64,000 bases of DNA from NCBI GenBank assembly GCA_043228905.1, contig JBHGNT010000002.1, positions 22,568,001-22,632,000 of the forward strand, given 5' to 3'. The position numbers and the translations under genes are program-made. This DNA is from Azolla caroliniana (taxonomy: Eukaryota > Polypodiophyta). Position 1 is the first letter of the stretch; each line of letters starts with the position of its first letter. Shown here piece by piece: positions 1 to 9,707 of the stretch. The notes below the pieces were generated by a model. It did not search any database and was not told where the DNA came from. It worked only from the letters and a program-made list of their open reading frames with translations.

Positions 1-575
1 AAAGACTTTCTCCGAGCTGCTTCGGTCAGGATTGCGCTCGTGACTTCGGAGTATTTAACAGCCGTGGTTGACGCGTTGCACACGGTTGTGACGAAAGTTT
101 CCCATGATGAGGGAAGGCTGCTCATGAGTATCATTGCTCTGAGCTCATCCTCGATTGCCGTCCCCTGTGACGAGATTTGGGAGCTTATGCTTTCGTACTC
201 ATTGAGGTGTGCTTGAACCGAATCGGATTCTTTCATCCGCAAGTTGTAGAGGCGCCGGATCAGAAACATCTTCGTTGCGGCGACCTTCTTTTCGTAAGTG
301 TCCGACAGTGTTTTCCACAGTTCGAATGCTGTCGTACACGATTGCACCGTAAAATATACCGATTCCGATAGGTGCATCCGAATCGTGGCGCGGACGATTC
401 TGTCCAGCTTCTGCCACTCGATTGGTTTGTATCCTTCTGGAGGTTCTTCATTTTCGATGGGATCGATTTGCCCCTTGACTATGAGATAGTCCTGCATTTG
501 CTCCTTCCAGAAGTTGAAGTTCGATCCATCGAACTTTCGTAGACTCATCTCTGACGAGCCGGATGTTGATGCCAT
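1..575 (-). CDS. Copia B gag, N-terminal part (open at window edge)
   Basis: Reading the minus strand from the ATG at 575 down to base 1 gives about 191 codons without a stop. The protein begins MASTSGSSEMSLRKFDGSNF and is a typical Ty1/copia Gag of the UBN2 type: the N-terminal F-D-G-S-N-F-x-x-W-K-E-Q-M block is followed by the E-L-W-K-T-L-S-D-T-Y block and a leucine-rich stretch ending in S-S-L-P-S-S-W-E. Gag forms the virus-like particle around the element's RNA. It lies just downstream of a primer-binding site and LTR on the same strand (1227-1530), so it is the start of a minus-strand copia whose pol region lies outside the window. Codon use is GC-rich and no frame damage is visible, unlike most neighbouring elements. 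The family is clear; whether the whole element is intact cannot be judged. Confidence 0.85.
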   Translation of the reverse strand, partial: MASTSGSSEMSLRKFDGSNFNFWKEQMQDYLIVKGQIDPIENEEPPEGYKPIEWQKLDRIVRATIRMHLSESVYFTVQSCTTAFELWKTLSDTYEKKVAATKMFLIRRLYNLRMKESDSVQAHLNEYESISSQISSQGTAIEDELRAMILMSSLPSSWETFVTTVCNASTTAVKYSEVTSAILTEAARRKS

Positions 576-1226
576 CAAATTCGGTTTCGGTTGACGAAGC
601 TCGGTTCGGAGTCGACTACGAACCTTGTTGGAGTGCAGCCGGTTGGCTCACCCGATATCGTTCTAGTCGGATTTGAACCCGAGTAGGTTCGGCTTCGGAA
701 CTTGCTCGAATTGACTTCGGTAGCTTGAGGGACAGAACCGACTGGTCTTCCCGAATGTTACCGAGTCGGAGTGAGTCCGGTTCACTTCGGATATATATGC
801 CGAATACCGATTATTAAAACCGATTATCTGGACCGATTCTGCTTCGGGTGGCTGCAGCGACGAGAGAGATGGATCCAACTGATCCTCTCGAATGTCGAAC
901 AGCCGGATGAAGCACGAATTGGGGTTGTTGTCTTGAGACCGATCTGCACCGAGTGGTTACAACGAGCGGCGATTGATGACCTCTTCGGATGCCGTTTAAC
1001 CGAATGGAGCACGATCGTGTCAATGTTGCACAAGGGGATTTCACCTCGAGCGGTTACGATCACGGAGGACAGAGTACAACCTGCTGGCTTACTCCAAGCA
1101 AAGATGATCTAACGCAATGAGATGCAAACCTGGTTTTTCTTCTTCTTCTCTCTTCTTCGAGTGACGCAGGAAACCGAATGCTGAGACGACGGCCGACAGC
1201 GGATTGAAGGACCGACTACTGTGCAG
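576..1226 (-). other. Copia B 5' leader between PBS and gag
   Basis: This untranslated leader lies between the tRNA primer-binding site and the gag start on the minus strand. It is rich in short CCGA/TCGG words, for example around 600-900, giving it many small inverted repeats. No conserved reading frame is seen; the ORFs here have no recognisable domain. Confidence 0.6.
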
Positions 1227-1238
1227 GCTCTGATACCA
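1227..1238 (-). other. Copia B primer-binding site (tRNA-iMet)
   Basis: On the minus strand the sequence reads TGGTATCAGAGC, the usual copia primer-binding site complementary to the 3' end of initiator tRNA-Met. It starts two bases after the LTR edge at 1241. Confidence 0.9.
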
Positions 1239-1240
1239 GA

Positions 1241-1530
1241 TGTTGGAGACAATGTCGTCTGTTGCGGAAGATCAAGAAGCATTCGATTCCTTCCTGTATA
1301 CCTGCGTATGATAGATTGTATGTCGTTGCAGAGAGAGAGAGAGAGAGGGAGAGAGAGGCACAAAAGAACTTCTTATTTCATAAAGCAATAATACAACATC
1401 CAACATCACAAAGAGGTTACAAGGTCACTATATATAGTGACCGACTTAGGGCAACTACCCTTTATGCTAATTACATAAATGGCCAAAACGGGATAGTGTG
1501 AATACGTCCATTATACACATGTATTCGACA
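1241..1530 (-). repeat. Copia B 5' LTR
   Basis: On the minus strand this 290-bp segment starts TGTCGAATAC and ends CTCCAACA, giving the usual TG...CA ends, and is followed by the primer-binding site. It includes a short GA microsatellite near 1330-1356. The outer edge at 1530 is set where the interrupted gypsy gag frame resumes; the partner LTR lies outside the window, so the edge and the candidate target duplication (GCGAC at 1531-1535) cannot be confirmed. Confidence 0.75.
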
Positions 1531-2328
1531 GCGACTATTGAAGAGTATGCTTGTTCTGGTTGGTGGCGTAACATTTGTTGGCGTTCAGAACGTCGCTCAA
1601 ATAGGCGATTATCACATCGCACAACTCGACTTATTGCCTCTGTAAGAGACTTCTGATCGTCGTGGAAAGTAAGAAGAAGATTTTTGACAACCTTACGCAA
1701 TAATTGATCCATTAAGGTTGCCGCATCCCAAGGGATGCTGCATGCCAAGAGACGAAAATCTGCTACGTAAGCTGAAGCGGGGCAATCTCCTTGTCGGAGT
1801 CTTCGAATCTTGTTTGTTGCCGTCCTAGTGCTATCGGTGTCTCCAAAACTAGCTTGAAAATCCTTAATGAATGCCTCAAAATCCTCCAACAACAGTGATT
1901 TCTTCTTGAGAAGTGGTGCAAACCATGCTAATGTTGTACCGCTTAGCAAGGTTCCTACTAATCCCACACGAGCAATGTCAGTTGGGTACCGATTGGGATG
2001 TAACTAAATCACCAAACAGACTTGATTTAGGAAACCTCGAAACAAAGAGCTTGTACCATTAAACTTGGCAGGGAGGCTAATCTTTGGGTCTCTTGGGGAG
2101 TTTTGAGCTCTCGTCGCTTGTTCTCGTAACTCTAATATAGTAGCCTCGAGTTGATGAACCCGTTGTGATAAGTTATAATTCCTTATATTGGTGAGCTTTC
2201 TCGGTACTCACGTGTTGTAGATTCCCGAGTAACATTTGATTTTCTTTCTCTAATGCCACATACTTAGTTGTGAGCATGTCGAGCTCAGAAAGGATAAGCA
2301 TACATTCTTGCTTGCTGACGAACTCCAT
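1531..2328 (-). pseudogene. Ty3/gypsy (G2) gag, broken
   Basis: The minus-strand frame starts at an ATG at 2328 (MEFVSKQECM...) with a coiled-coil N-terminus. It then gives a Retrotrans_gag domain: P-K-I-S-L-P-A-K-F-N-G-T and R-Y-P-T-D-I-A-R-V-G-L-V-G-T-L-L are the recognisable Ty3/gypsy Gag blocks, followed by L-R-Q-G-D-C-P-A-S-A-Y. There is a frame break near 2175 and an in-frame stop near 2005, so no intact protein is made. The frame is cut at 1531 by the LTR of copia B, so copia B inserted later. The missing downstream part (zinc knuckle, protease, RT) is not in the window. Confidence 0.75.
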
Positions 2329-2429
2329 AACTAAGAGGGAAAAAGGAAAGAAGTAAAAAGACGAAAGCTATGTAGGGTTATTGGAAGAGGAAAAAGAAAT
2401 ATTCGGTTCAAATTGTCGTGACTCGTGAG

Positions 2430-2431
<2 letters not shown>

Positions 2432-2462
<31 letters not shown>
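2432..2462. repeat. (GA)n microsatellite
   Basis: About fifteen uninterrupted GA units lie inside the gypsy G2 LTR, downstream of its TATA box in transcription sense. Confidence 0.95.
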
Positions 2463-2465
<3 letters not shown>

Positions 2466-2576
2466 CAGGAAATGGAAATGATATTATATTATGAGAAAAC
2501 AAGGTTACAAAAAGTAGGCTTAAGGGCTAAATACTCGTGTTGAACTGAATGAGTTGTGATGAATGTATAGACACCT

Positions 2577-2586
2577 ATTTATAGAT
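2577..2586 (-). promoter_or_regulatory. TATA box of gypsy G2 LTR
   Basis: TCTATAAATA is read on the minus strand, about 70-90 bases downstream of the heat-shock-element-like arrays and upstream of the CT-rich leader. Position and context fit an LTR core promoter. Confidence 0.55.
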
Positions 2587-2656
2587 CCTTATGGAGTATT
2601 CTAAAATGTTCTAGAATATTTTAGATATTTATGATAATAAATATAATCATGAAATA

Positions 2657-2674
2657 TTCAAGAATGTTCTAGAA
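2657..2674. promoter_or_regulatory. Heat-shock-element-like array in G2 LTR
   Basis: TTCaaGAAtgTTCtaGAA is four alternating TTC/GAA modules in exact 5-bp register, which matches the heat-shock factor consensus. A second, weaker array lies at 2598-2620. Function is inferred from sequence only. Confidence 0.5.
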
Positions 2675-2759
2675 TAGTCCAAAGATCTTGTAATCACTAA
2701 AAATATAATTATTATAACTACACATCATATATGTTATTACAATGGTTAAAGGTTCAACA

Positions 2760-4732
2760 CATAGGCCAAGAAGTTGTGGGTTCGACTCTTAATAAGCCAA
2801 AATGTATGTCTTCATGTCAACTCGTCTCTCCCGATGTTGTATTTCGGCATCTTCTTCTTCCCCTTCTCTTTGCACATTGAACCGTTTCCTCGGCTCCTTG
2901 CGCAGGGAGAGAATGACTGAGTCTCTACTACTCGCCGACTCTTTGTTTGATTGGTCGTTTTGACTCAGTCGCTTATTTGGCCCGCTCAGATGAAATGAGA
3001 TCGGTCTCTCGTCTAGAATACCAAAGTCTTCTTCTTCTTCTTCTGCCTGGATCGTTTCCGGCTCATTGGATTCATCTTCCGGAATCGGGGGTCGGAATCA
3101 ATAGAGAGTACCAGGATGCGGATTCATCAAACTCGACATCTCGGATTACTCAGACTGTCTTTGTTCGAGGGTTGTGGCACTTATACCCTTTCTACTCATG
3201 AGTGTAGCCGACTAGTATGCACTTCTCTGACTTCAGATCCCGCTTTCTCCGCTTCTTATCTGGTACATGCACATAGGCTATGCTACCGAATACCTTAAGG
3301 TGCCTTAAAATTTGGTTTTTGCCTGAAATATAGCTTGTGTGCTGACACCTTATCCCTGATCCGGTTTTGGATGTAGACGGCCGTCTGGACCGCCTCAACC
3401 TAGTTGAACTTGGGCATGCTCTTCTCCTCTAGCATTGCCCTTCGGTTCTTCCTTTCGGCCACACCGTTTTGTTCCGGTGTGTATCTACAACTAAATTCTC
3501 TCTGAATTCCCTTTTGTTACAGATAATTGTTGAATTGGCCAGGAAAATATTATTTTCCACCATTTTACCGTAGACACTTGATCTTCCTTTCCGTTTCCAT
3601 TTCAACTAAGGTCTGTAGTTTTCGGAAACATTCGAAAACTTCACTTTTCCTCTTAATAAGATAGATCCATGTGTGCCTACTGAAGTCGTTGATGAAGGAG
3701 ATGAAATATTGACTCCTGCCAAGACTAACGTTCTGTGTCGGTCCCCATACTTATGAATCTATCAAGTTGAGCTTGTTATGGCTCCGGTTTCTTTCGGTGG
3801 GGAATGGAAGCCAATGTTGCTTCTCGAGTTAGCAAGCTTCACAAATTTGAGCCTTCCGGCCACTAAGTTTCAGCAATCTGAAAACAACTTGTTTCGATTG
3901 TAGGTCTTGAAGCCTCTGATAGTTGACGTGGCTGATCCGCTTGTGCCAGAGATCGATGTCCGATTCGATTTTTTTCCTTTGGCAAACAAGGCGGTGCCGA
4001 CTTCATTAGTGTCGGGGATGAACATCCTCCCATCCCAGTGCGATAATATGGTCCTCTTCCTCGATGAAGCACCTGAGGTGCGTAAATCGCACTTGCATCC
4101 CCTAGTTGCCGATCTGTCCGACCGACACCAGGTTCTTTGTTATTGTCGAGACGTGCAACACGTTCATGAGCTTCCCTCTCTGTTTGACATGGCTTCTCGA
4201 TCGGGTGAGGAGTGTCGTCTCCGGTTTCGACAACTCCCAGTTGTTCCGGTTTTTCCAGATACGAGAAGCACTCTTCGTGGCTCGTCATATGGTTGGATGT
4301 TCCGTAATCAATGTACCACACTTCCTTTGATTCGGAAGTAGTCTTCTTCACCATGTTTGCCTTGTGCTTCATCACGAAACCTGGCCCTTTTCCGGTCTCA
4401 CTGGTTCTGAACCCTTCTGATCCCTCTGCATAGTGCGAGCTTTGCCGGTTCCCTTATACGGCCTTACCGGATCTGGATTTATCCAGATCGGTGCGCTTCT
4501 GCCATCACTTGCTTTTCCAGTGGTCCTTCTTGCCACAATACCAACATTTCGTGTCGGCTTTTGATTGCCAGTTTCCAGCACCGCTTTGACTACCCTTGCT
4601 TTTGGAGGGTCCAGAACTGTTGTCGGCCGATGCTATTGCGTGTCGACTCACCTCGTCCTCCACGCCCACGGGGCCGATCCGCCTCCATGTACAACATCTG
4701 GTTGAGTGGTCCTCAACCCACTTGTGTGGTTT
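2760..4732 (-). pseudogene. Copia C gag end, protease, integrase and linker, decayed
   Basis: Minus-strand remnants occur in colinear order. A Gag zinc knuckle (C-W-Y-C-G-K-K-D-H-W, near 4505-4550) comes first. A protease block near 4290-4321 reads Y-I-D-Y-G-T-S-N-H-M, with D-Y-G in place of the active D-S-G. Broken integrase text follows, then the integrase C-terminal block L-K-V-F-G-S-I-A-Y-V-H-V-P and K-C-I-L-V-G-Y near 3200-3300. An acidic linker (E-T-I-Q-A-E-E-E-E-E-D-F) runs to about 2760. Many stops and shifts make it non-coding. Its 5' part continues at 19828-21415; the split is caused by insertion of gypsy G1. RT and RNase H are absent because gypsy G2 begins at 2759. Confidence 0.8.
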
Positions 4733-4737
4733 TATTT

Positions 4738-5023
4738 TGTTGTCCATAGGCCATAAATATAAATTAGTTAAACGTAATACGCTGGTTGGTAAGGCGAGTA
4801 GGTAAGGAAGGTAGAGTTAGGAAAACGCCGAGTTTCGAGCCTCACAGTCAGCCGACCACTCGGCTCTGTATGAAGAAAAAATATATAAACCGAGGTCTGC
4901 GTACCTCGGCAAGGGGAGAGATACCTAGATCAATCTGAGCGAGAGTAATATCATAGGAGCAAGCTCTGTACGTACTGTTTCCGGCTGAGGCCGAGTACTG
5001 TAATCACTGTAAGCTTTATCATG
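4738..5023 (+). repeat. G1 5' LTR, first part
   Basis: It starts TGTTGTCCATAGG and matches 19327-19611 of the 3' LTR almost base for base. It has a TATA-like ATATATAAAC at 4881-4890, followed directly by the hairpin CCGAGG-tctgcgta-CCTCGG at 4890-4909. It is interrupted at 5023/5024 by copia A and resumes at 9886. Confidence 0.93.
4881..4909 (+). promoter_or_regulatory. TATA box and adjacent hairpin in G1 5' LTR
   Basis: ATATATAAAC is followed immediately by the inverted repeat CCGAGG/CCTCGG with an 8-base loop; the same arrangement is kept at 19471-19498. The hairpin would lie near the expected transcription start. A role is inferred. Confidence 0.5.
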
Positions 5024-5232
5024 TGTTGGGAATAAAGGGCCATCGTGCCTTTTATTAGTGCACGAGTGTGAACGCACTTGTAGCCCACTTTTGAGTTGTA
5101 TATACATAATATCTAAAAACCAAAAAAAGAGGTACACTCTTTTGTACCCAAGATAACGTGCATCTCTCTCTCTCACTCAAACTCTCTCCCTCTCTGTTTT
5201 TGACCTAAACCCTAATCCTCGTGTTGCCTTCA
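5024..5232 (+). repeat. Copia A 5' LTR
   Basis: 209 bp, TGTTGGG...CTTCA, directly followed by AAC and the primer-binding site. It contains about 36 bp (5049-5085 region) absent from the 3' copy, where a short repeat appears to have been looped out. Confidence 0.9.
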
Positions 5233-5235
5233 AAC

Positions 5236-5247
5236 TGGTATCAGAGC
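5236..5247 (+). other. Copia A primer-binding site (tRNA-iMet)
   Basis: TGGTATCAGAGC is the standard copia minus-strand primer site, three bases after the LTR end. Confidence 0.9.
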
Positions 5248-5279
5248 CAAGGTTTAGGGTTTTATGCAGAGAAAAGTTT

Positions 5280-5440
5280 AGGGTTTCTGCAGGTAGAGTT
5301 TAAGGTTTTCTGCAGAGCAGAGATTAGGGTTTTCTACAGAGCAGAGATTAGGGTTTTCTACAGAGCAGAGATTAGGGTTTTTCTGCAGAGCAGAGATTAG
5401 GGTTTTTGCAGAGTAGAGTTTAGGGCTTCTGCAAAGCAGG
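5280..5440 (+). repeat. ~24-bp tandem repeats in copia A leader
   Basis: Five or six imperfect copies of a unit containing GCAGAGATTAGGGTTTTCTA lie in the untranslated leader between primer site and gag. Each carries a TTAGGGTTT-like word, so the leader superficially resembles telomere-type sequence, but spacing and flanks show a local tandem array. Confidence 0.85.
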
Positions 5441-5517
5441 TCACGTTTTCTGCAGTGTAGGTTTGGTCCTCCGTTTAGGCTAAAATCCTGACTAGCAGCA
5501 ATGAAAGTAGCCACCTT

Positions 5518-6229
5518 ATGCACATCAAGAAGCTTGAGGGTGCACATAACTTTGCGGTTTGGAAAAAGCAGTGCTACAACATCCTGCTGCAAAAGAAGCA
5601 TGCAAAGCCTATAAAAGTCAAAGGGGTAAAGCCTATAGATATGGACAAAGATGATTGGCAAGAGTTGAATGAGCTTGCACGCTCGACTATTGAGTTGTCG
5701 ATTTCTGATCTGCCTTGCTTTTTAATATCGAAGGTTTGGACTCCGCCTATTCTATATGGATTAGACTAGAGGAACCGTATACCCAAAAGATGGCAGCTAG
5801 CAAAGTTTATTGGCTTAAGAAACTTATGGATTTGCATATGACAGAGGGCACACCCATGTCAACTCACCTGAGTGAGTTCAATTCCATTTTCAGCCAGTTG
5901 ATTGCCTTGAAATTCATCATTGATGCACCTTGCCAGAAAGTTGGGATAATTTCAGGACTGTTATGAGCAATTCAAATGCGATGCTTCTTTATGCCGATGT
6001 AGAGAGTTCTCTACTCATGGAAGAGATGCGTCGGCAAAATAATGCATCCAATAAGTCCTCTAGTGCGTTGCATATGAGGGGTAGGTCACAACAAAGAGAC
6101 AAATCTAATAGTTATGGCCGTAGTAAATCACGTGGTAAAGATGTAGAATGTCATCACTGTGGCAAAGGGGTCACTTTAAACATGATTGTTTCAAATGGAA
6201 GAAAGAGAAAGGAAAGGGCAAGAAGATAG
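5518..6229 (+). pseudogene. Copia A gag, frameshifted
   Basis: Gag is spread over three frames: 5518-5769 (K-K-L-E-G-A-H-N-F-A-V-W-K-K-Q, the UBN2 start), 5715-5966 (Y-S-I-W-I-R-L-E-E-P-Y) and 5930-6229 (basic tail and start of the zinc knuckle C-H-H-C-G-K). A further shift inside the knuckle near 6165 moves its second half (G-H-F-K-H-D-C) into the pol frame. The ATG at 5501 is out of frame, so the true start is uncertain. No single protein can be made. Confidence 0.8.
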
Positions 6230-7755
6230 ATGATTTCATAGAAGAAAAGAGAGACATTCAGCCGAGGAAAGGCAATACTAAAAGTGAAGAGGTGAATGTA
6301 GTCACTCATGATAGTGATAGTGGAAATGATGTACTCTTTGTTTCATCATGCCATAGAGAACATGCTTTACTTGCAGATACAAATGGTGACATGCACACTT
6401 GGATACTCGATTCCAGTGCTTCTTTTCACGTCACCCCTCATCGTGAGTGGTTTTCATATTACATAGGGGGTCGACATGGTGTTGTCCATCTTGGGGACAA
6501 CTATGCATGTGAAATTGCAGGTATTGGCACTGTGCAATTACAGTTTCAGCATGGTTTTGCTTTCACACTTCAGCATGTACGACATGTACCTCAGCTCAAG
6601 AAGAGCTTGATTAGCACAGGACAACTAGATGATGATGGATTTCACATAACCTTTGGTGATGGGAAATGGAAGATTTGTAAGGGATCTAGAGTTATTGCCA
6701 AGGGTAGTAAAAGTGATACTTTGTATCCTCTCCATGTATCTAGTGTGAGTGACCATGTTGTTGCCATAACCAAGCAGCCTAGTGTTTCTTTGTGGCATGG
6801 CCGGTTGGGACACATGAGTGAAACTGGTATGAAAGTACTTTCTCATTTGGGTTACTTGCCGTGTCTTTGTTATGCTGATTTTGAACATTGTGATCATTGC
6901 ATTTATGGTAAACATGTACAAACATCTCATAAAAAGTCTCTTTCGCTGAAGTCATCCCCGCTTGAGTTAGTACATTCAGATGTATGTCAGATGCTAGGGC
7001 TATCATTAGGGGGAAAGAAATACTTAGTCACTTTTGTCGATGATGCTACACGGAAGGTATGGGTTTACCCTATTCGTAGCAAGGATGAAGTGTTCGACAA
7101 GTTTCAAACATTTTTGGCATTAGTTGAGAATCAAATTGATAAGACAGTTAAGTGTCTTCGCTCTGACAATGGTGGGGAATATGTGTCCAAGGCTTTTCAA
7201 GCATTTTGTGACAACAAAAGGATAAAGAGGGAACTCACTGTCCCTTATAATCCACCCCAAAATGGAGTTGCAGAGCGTATGAATCAGACTATTCAAGTTA
7301 AGGTCTGTACTATGTTGTCTCATGCTGCGTTACCCCATGGTTTTTGGGCAGAGGCTGTTATGACAACTATTCACTTGATTAATCGGTCACCTAACAGGTC
7401 TTTGGGAGGGGGAATACCCCAAGAAGCGTGGTCGGGCAAGCCACCTTCATATGCTCACTTGAGAGTGTTTGGCCGTGAGGCTTTTGTGCACATTCGTAAA
7501 GAACAACGCAACAAACTTGAGCCAAAGTCCTACAAATGTATTTTCCTAGGATACGGTGACGAGGGTGAAATGGGGTATAGATTGTGGGATCCCGAAAAAA
7601 GAAAAATAGTATGCAACAATGATGTTATCTTCTGGGAAAATCGCATGCATAAACAAACCGAAAAGACTGAGGAAGTACGTAGGGTTGTATTCCGAGAAGA
7701 AATACCTTTTAGACAAGAAAATGTGCCCGTTGTACAGCAACAAAACCTGCTGTAA
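6148..7755 (+). pseudogene. Copia A protease and integrase
   Basis: This 535-codon open segment holds, in order: the end of the Gag zinc knuckle; protease with W-I-L-D-S-S-A-S-F-H-V-T near residue 90, where the second active-site residue is S instead of G (D-S-S for D-S-G); the GAG-preintegrase HHCC region (L-W-H-G-R-L-G-H, C-D-H-C near residues 215-255); and the integrase core with H-S-D-V-C, R-S-D-N-G-G-E and N-G-V-A-E-R, giving the D,D-35-E triad. The C-terminal block (R-V-F-G-R-E-A-F-V-H-I) is present. It ends at a premature stop caused by a frameshift near 7740; the reading continues at 7744 in another frame. Confidence 0.88.
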
Positions 7756-8440
7756 AATTACCTGCAAATGCAGAAACTGAGGTTGGAAATGATCATCCAG
7801 TCTTTGCCAATAATGATGAGCCACGAAATGTGCGGGAACAACTAGAACAACAAGCTGTGAATGCTGATTTGCAGGCTGAAATGCCTGGACTGCAAATTGA
7901 AAATGCTGATTTGCAGGCTGAAATGCCTGGACTGCAAATTGAAAATGATGATTTGCAGGCTCAACATCTACCAAACAATGAGCATTGGGTTAGGAGTTTG
8001 TCTAGAGTTACTAGATAGCCTGACAGATTTGTTCCTGATGCAAACAATGTGGCTAATTATGTCATGGTAACTGATTGTGACGAACCGACTTGCTTCAAGG
8101 AAGCAATGGACAGACAGGACAATAAGAAATGGTATGAAGCCATGTTGTCAGAGATTGAATCTCTTGAGAAAAATGATACTTGGGATTTGGTGCAATTGCC
8201 TAAAGGGCAGAAAACACTTCCATGCAAATGGGTTTATAAAATGAAGGTCATTTCTGATTCCTCGCCAAAGTACAAAGCAAGATTGGTTGCAAAAGGATAC
8301 AAGCAGGAATATGGAGTTGATTTTGATGAGATCTTCTCGCCTGTAGTCAAGATGACTACATTAAGAATCATTTTGGGCTTAGTTGCAACTGAAGATATGG
8401 AGCTCATACAGATGGATGTAAACACCGCCTTTTTACATGG
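7744..8440 (+). pseudogene. Copia A INT-RT linker and reverse transcriptase N-half
   Basis: The frame resumes after the shift near 7740. It reads through a linker containing a 42-bp tandem repeat (A-D-L-Q-A-E-M-P-G-L-Q-I-E-N) and hits a TAG at 8016-8018. It then enters RT from 8049: W-Y-E-A-M-L-S-E-I, C-K-W-V-Y-K-M-K, K-A-R-L-V-A-K-G-Y and Q-M-D-V-N-T-A-F-L-H-G-D. About 14 bases appear to be missing right after H-G-D (8436-8441), where L-E-E-E-I would be expected, which shifts the frame. Confidence 0.85.
7863..7962 (+). repeat. 42-bp coding tandem repeat in copia A linker
   Basis: Two full copies and a partial third of a 42-bp unit, in frame, encode A-D-L-Q-A-E-M-P-G-L-Q-I-E-N. Confidence 0.9.
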
Positions 8441-8446
8441 CGATAT

Positions 8447-8824
8447 ATGCAGCAGCCTGAAGGTTTTGTCACTAAAGGCAAAGAGAGGATGGTTTGTAAG
8501 CTCAAAAGGAGTTTGTATGGGTTGAAACAAGCACCAAGAGAATGGTATCATAAATTTGATGCATTTATGCAGTCTCAAGGTTTTCGTAGAAGTCAAGTGG
8601 ACCATTGCTTGTACACCAAGAAGGCAGGAGATGGCAACTTGATTATCTTGGTTTTGTATGTTGATGATATGTTGATTGCTGGCAAGGATGTTCATGCCTT
8701 GAATTCATTGAAGCAAAGCCTTCATGGCAGCTTTGATATGAAGGATCTTGGTGATGCAAATCACATCCTTGGCATGCGAATACTCCGAAACCGATCGAAA
8801 GGGGTACTCTTTCTATCTCAGTAG
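8447..8824 (+). pseudogene. Copia A reverse transcriptase C-half
   Basis: It starts M-Q-Q-P-E-G-F just after the 14-base loss and carries R-S-L-Y-G-L-K-Q-A-P-R-E-W and the catalytic box L-Y-V-D-D-M-L-I-A-G near residues 73-82. It ends in an in-frame TAG at 8822-8824, after which the same frame continues into RNase H. Confidence 0.88.
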
Positions 8825-8842
8825 GAGTATATCTCTAAGGTT

Positions 8843-9613
8843 TTGCAGCGTTTCAATATGGAGGGGGGGAAAACAATTGGGGTTCTATTGCCTCCATATT
8901 TGAAACTCAATGCAGAAGACAGCCCTACATCTGATGATGAGAAGGCTGAAATGGCTAAGGTTCCATATGCTTCTGCCATTGGCAGTTTGATATATGCGAT
9001 GGTTGCTACACGCCCTGATATTGCCTTTGCAGTGGGAGTGGTTAGTAGGTATATGGCAAATCCCGGCAAAAAGCATTGGGAAGTGGTGAAAGGTATTATG
9101 AGATACCTCAAAGGCACAAAGGACTTGTGTATTTGCTTTGGAAAGCAAAAGGCATCTGTCATTGGTTTTACGGATGTGGACTATGTTGGTCACACATACT
9201 ACAAGAAGTCTACTTTTGGGTATGTGTTTACTTTCACAGGAGGAGCGGTCTCTTGGATCTCTAGACTACAGAAGTGTGTTGCATTGTCTACTACAGAGGC
9301 AGAGTATGTTGCTGCCACTGAGGCATGCAAAGAGGCTTTATGGCTTTCATATCTAGTGAGAGATCTTGGCATTACAGAGTTACCTATTCTTCATTGTGAC
9401 AACCAGAGTGCTATCATGCTAGCTCGAAATCCCGTCTTTCATGCAAAGACGAAGTACATAGAGGTGAAGTATCACTTCATCAGAGATGTACTTGACAACA
9501 AGAACATTGAGCTTGTCAAAGTACATACAAATAATAATCCTGCAGATCTTCTCATGAAGGGTCTTCCAGCTGAGCGATTTGCTCATTGCCGACAGATGAT
9601 GGGAGTTGGATAG
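8843..9613 (+). pseudogene. Copia A RNase H and pol end
   Basis: This is the same frame as the RT C-half after one stop. It contains A-S-A-I-G-S-L-I-Y-A-M, T-R-P-D-I-A-F-A-V-G, the RNase H start G-F-T-D-V-D-Y-V-G (second Asp region; the usual D-A-D-W is D-V-D-Y), A-L-S-T-T-E-A-E-Y-V-A and H-C-D-N-Q-S-A-I. It ends in a normal position (A-D-L-L-M-K-G-L-P) before the polypurine tract near 9695-9705. Confidence 0.88.
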
Positions 9614-9707
9614 ATGTATGTATGTAGTTCAGCTTTGTACATACTTGGACTTAGCTGACTTTTTTTTGTTTTTTTTTCTCACGGCACATTGCCTTTAGGT
9701 GGGAGTT

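Larger units (their letters stand above)
2414..2759 (-). repeat. Gypsy G2 5' LTR
   Basis: On the minus strand it starts TGTTGAACC at 2759 and probably ends CACGACA at 2414, about 346 bp, upstream of the gypsy gag. It contains a TATA box (TATAAATA near 2578-2585), a CT-rich stretch (GA repeat on the plus strand at 2432-2462) and arrays of TTCTAGAA-like words at 2598-2620 and 2657-2674. No convincing primer-binding site follows, so the 3' edge is tentative. The LTR lies in the INT-RT linker of the older copia C. Confidence 0.6.

Noticed and set aside
3907-4341. 144-codon plus-strand ORF
   Set aside because: Antisense shadow of the copia C protease/integrase remnant, which has recognisable motifs on the minus strand.
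5280-5440. Telomere-like TTAGGGTTT words
   Set aside because: They belong to a local tandem repeat in the copia A leader; there is no uninterrupted (TTTAGGG)n array.
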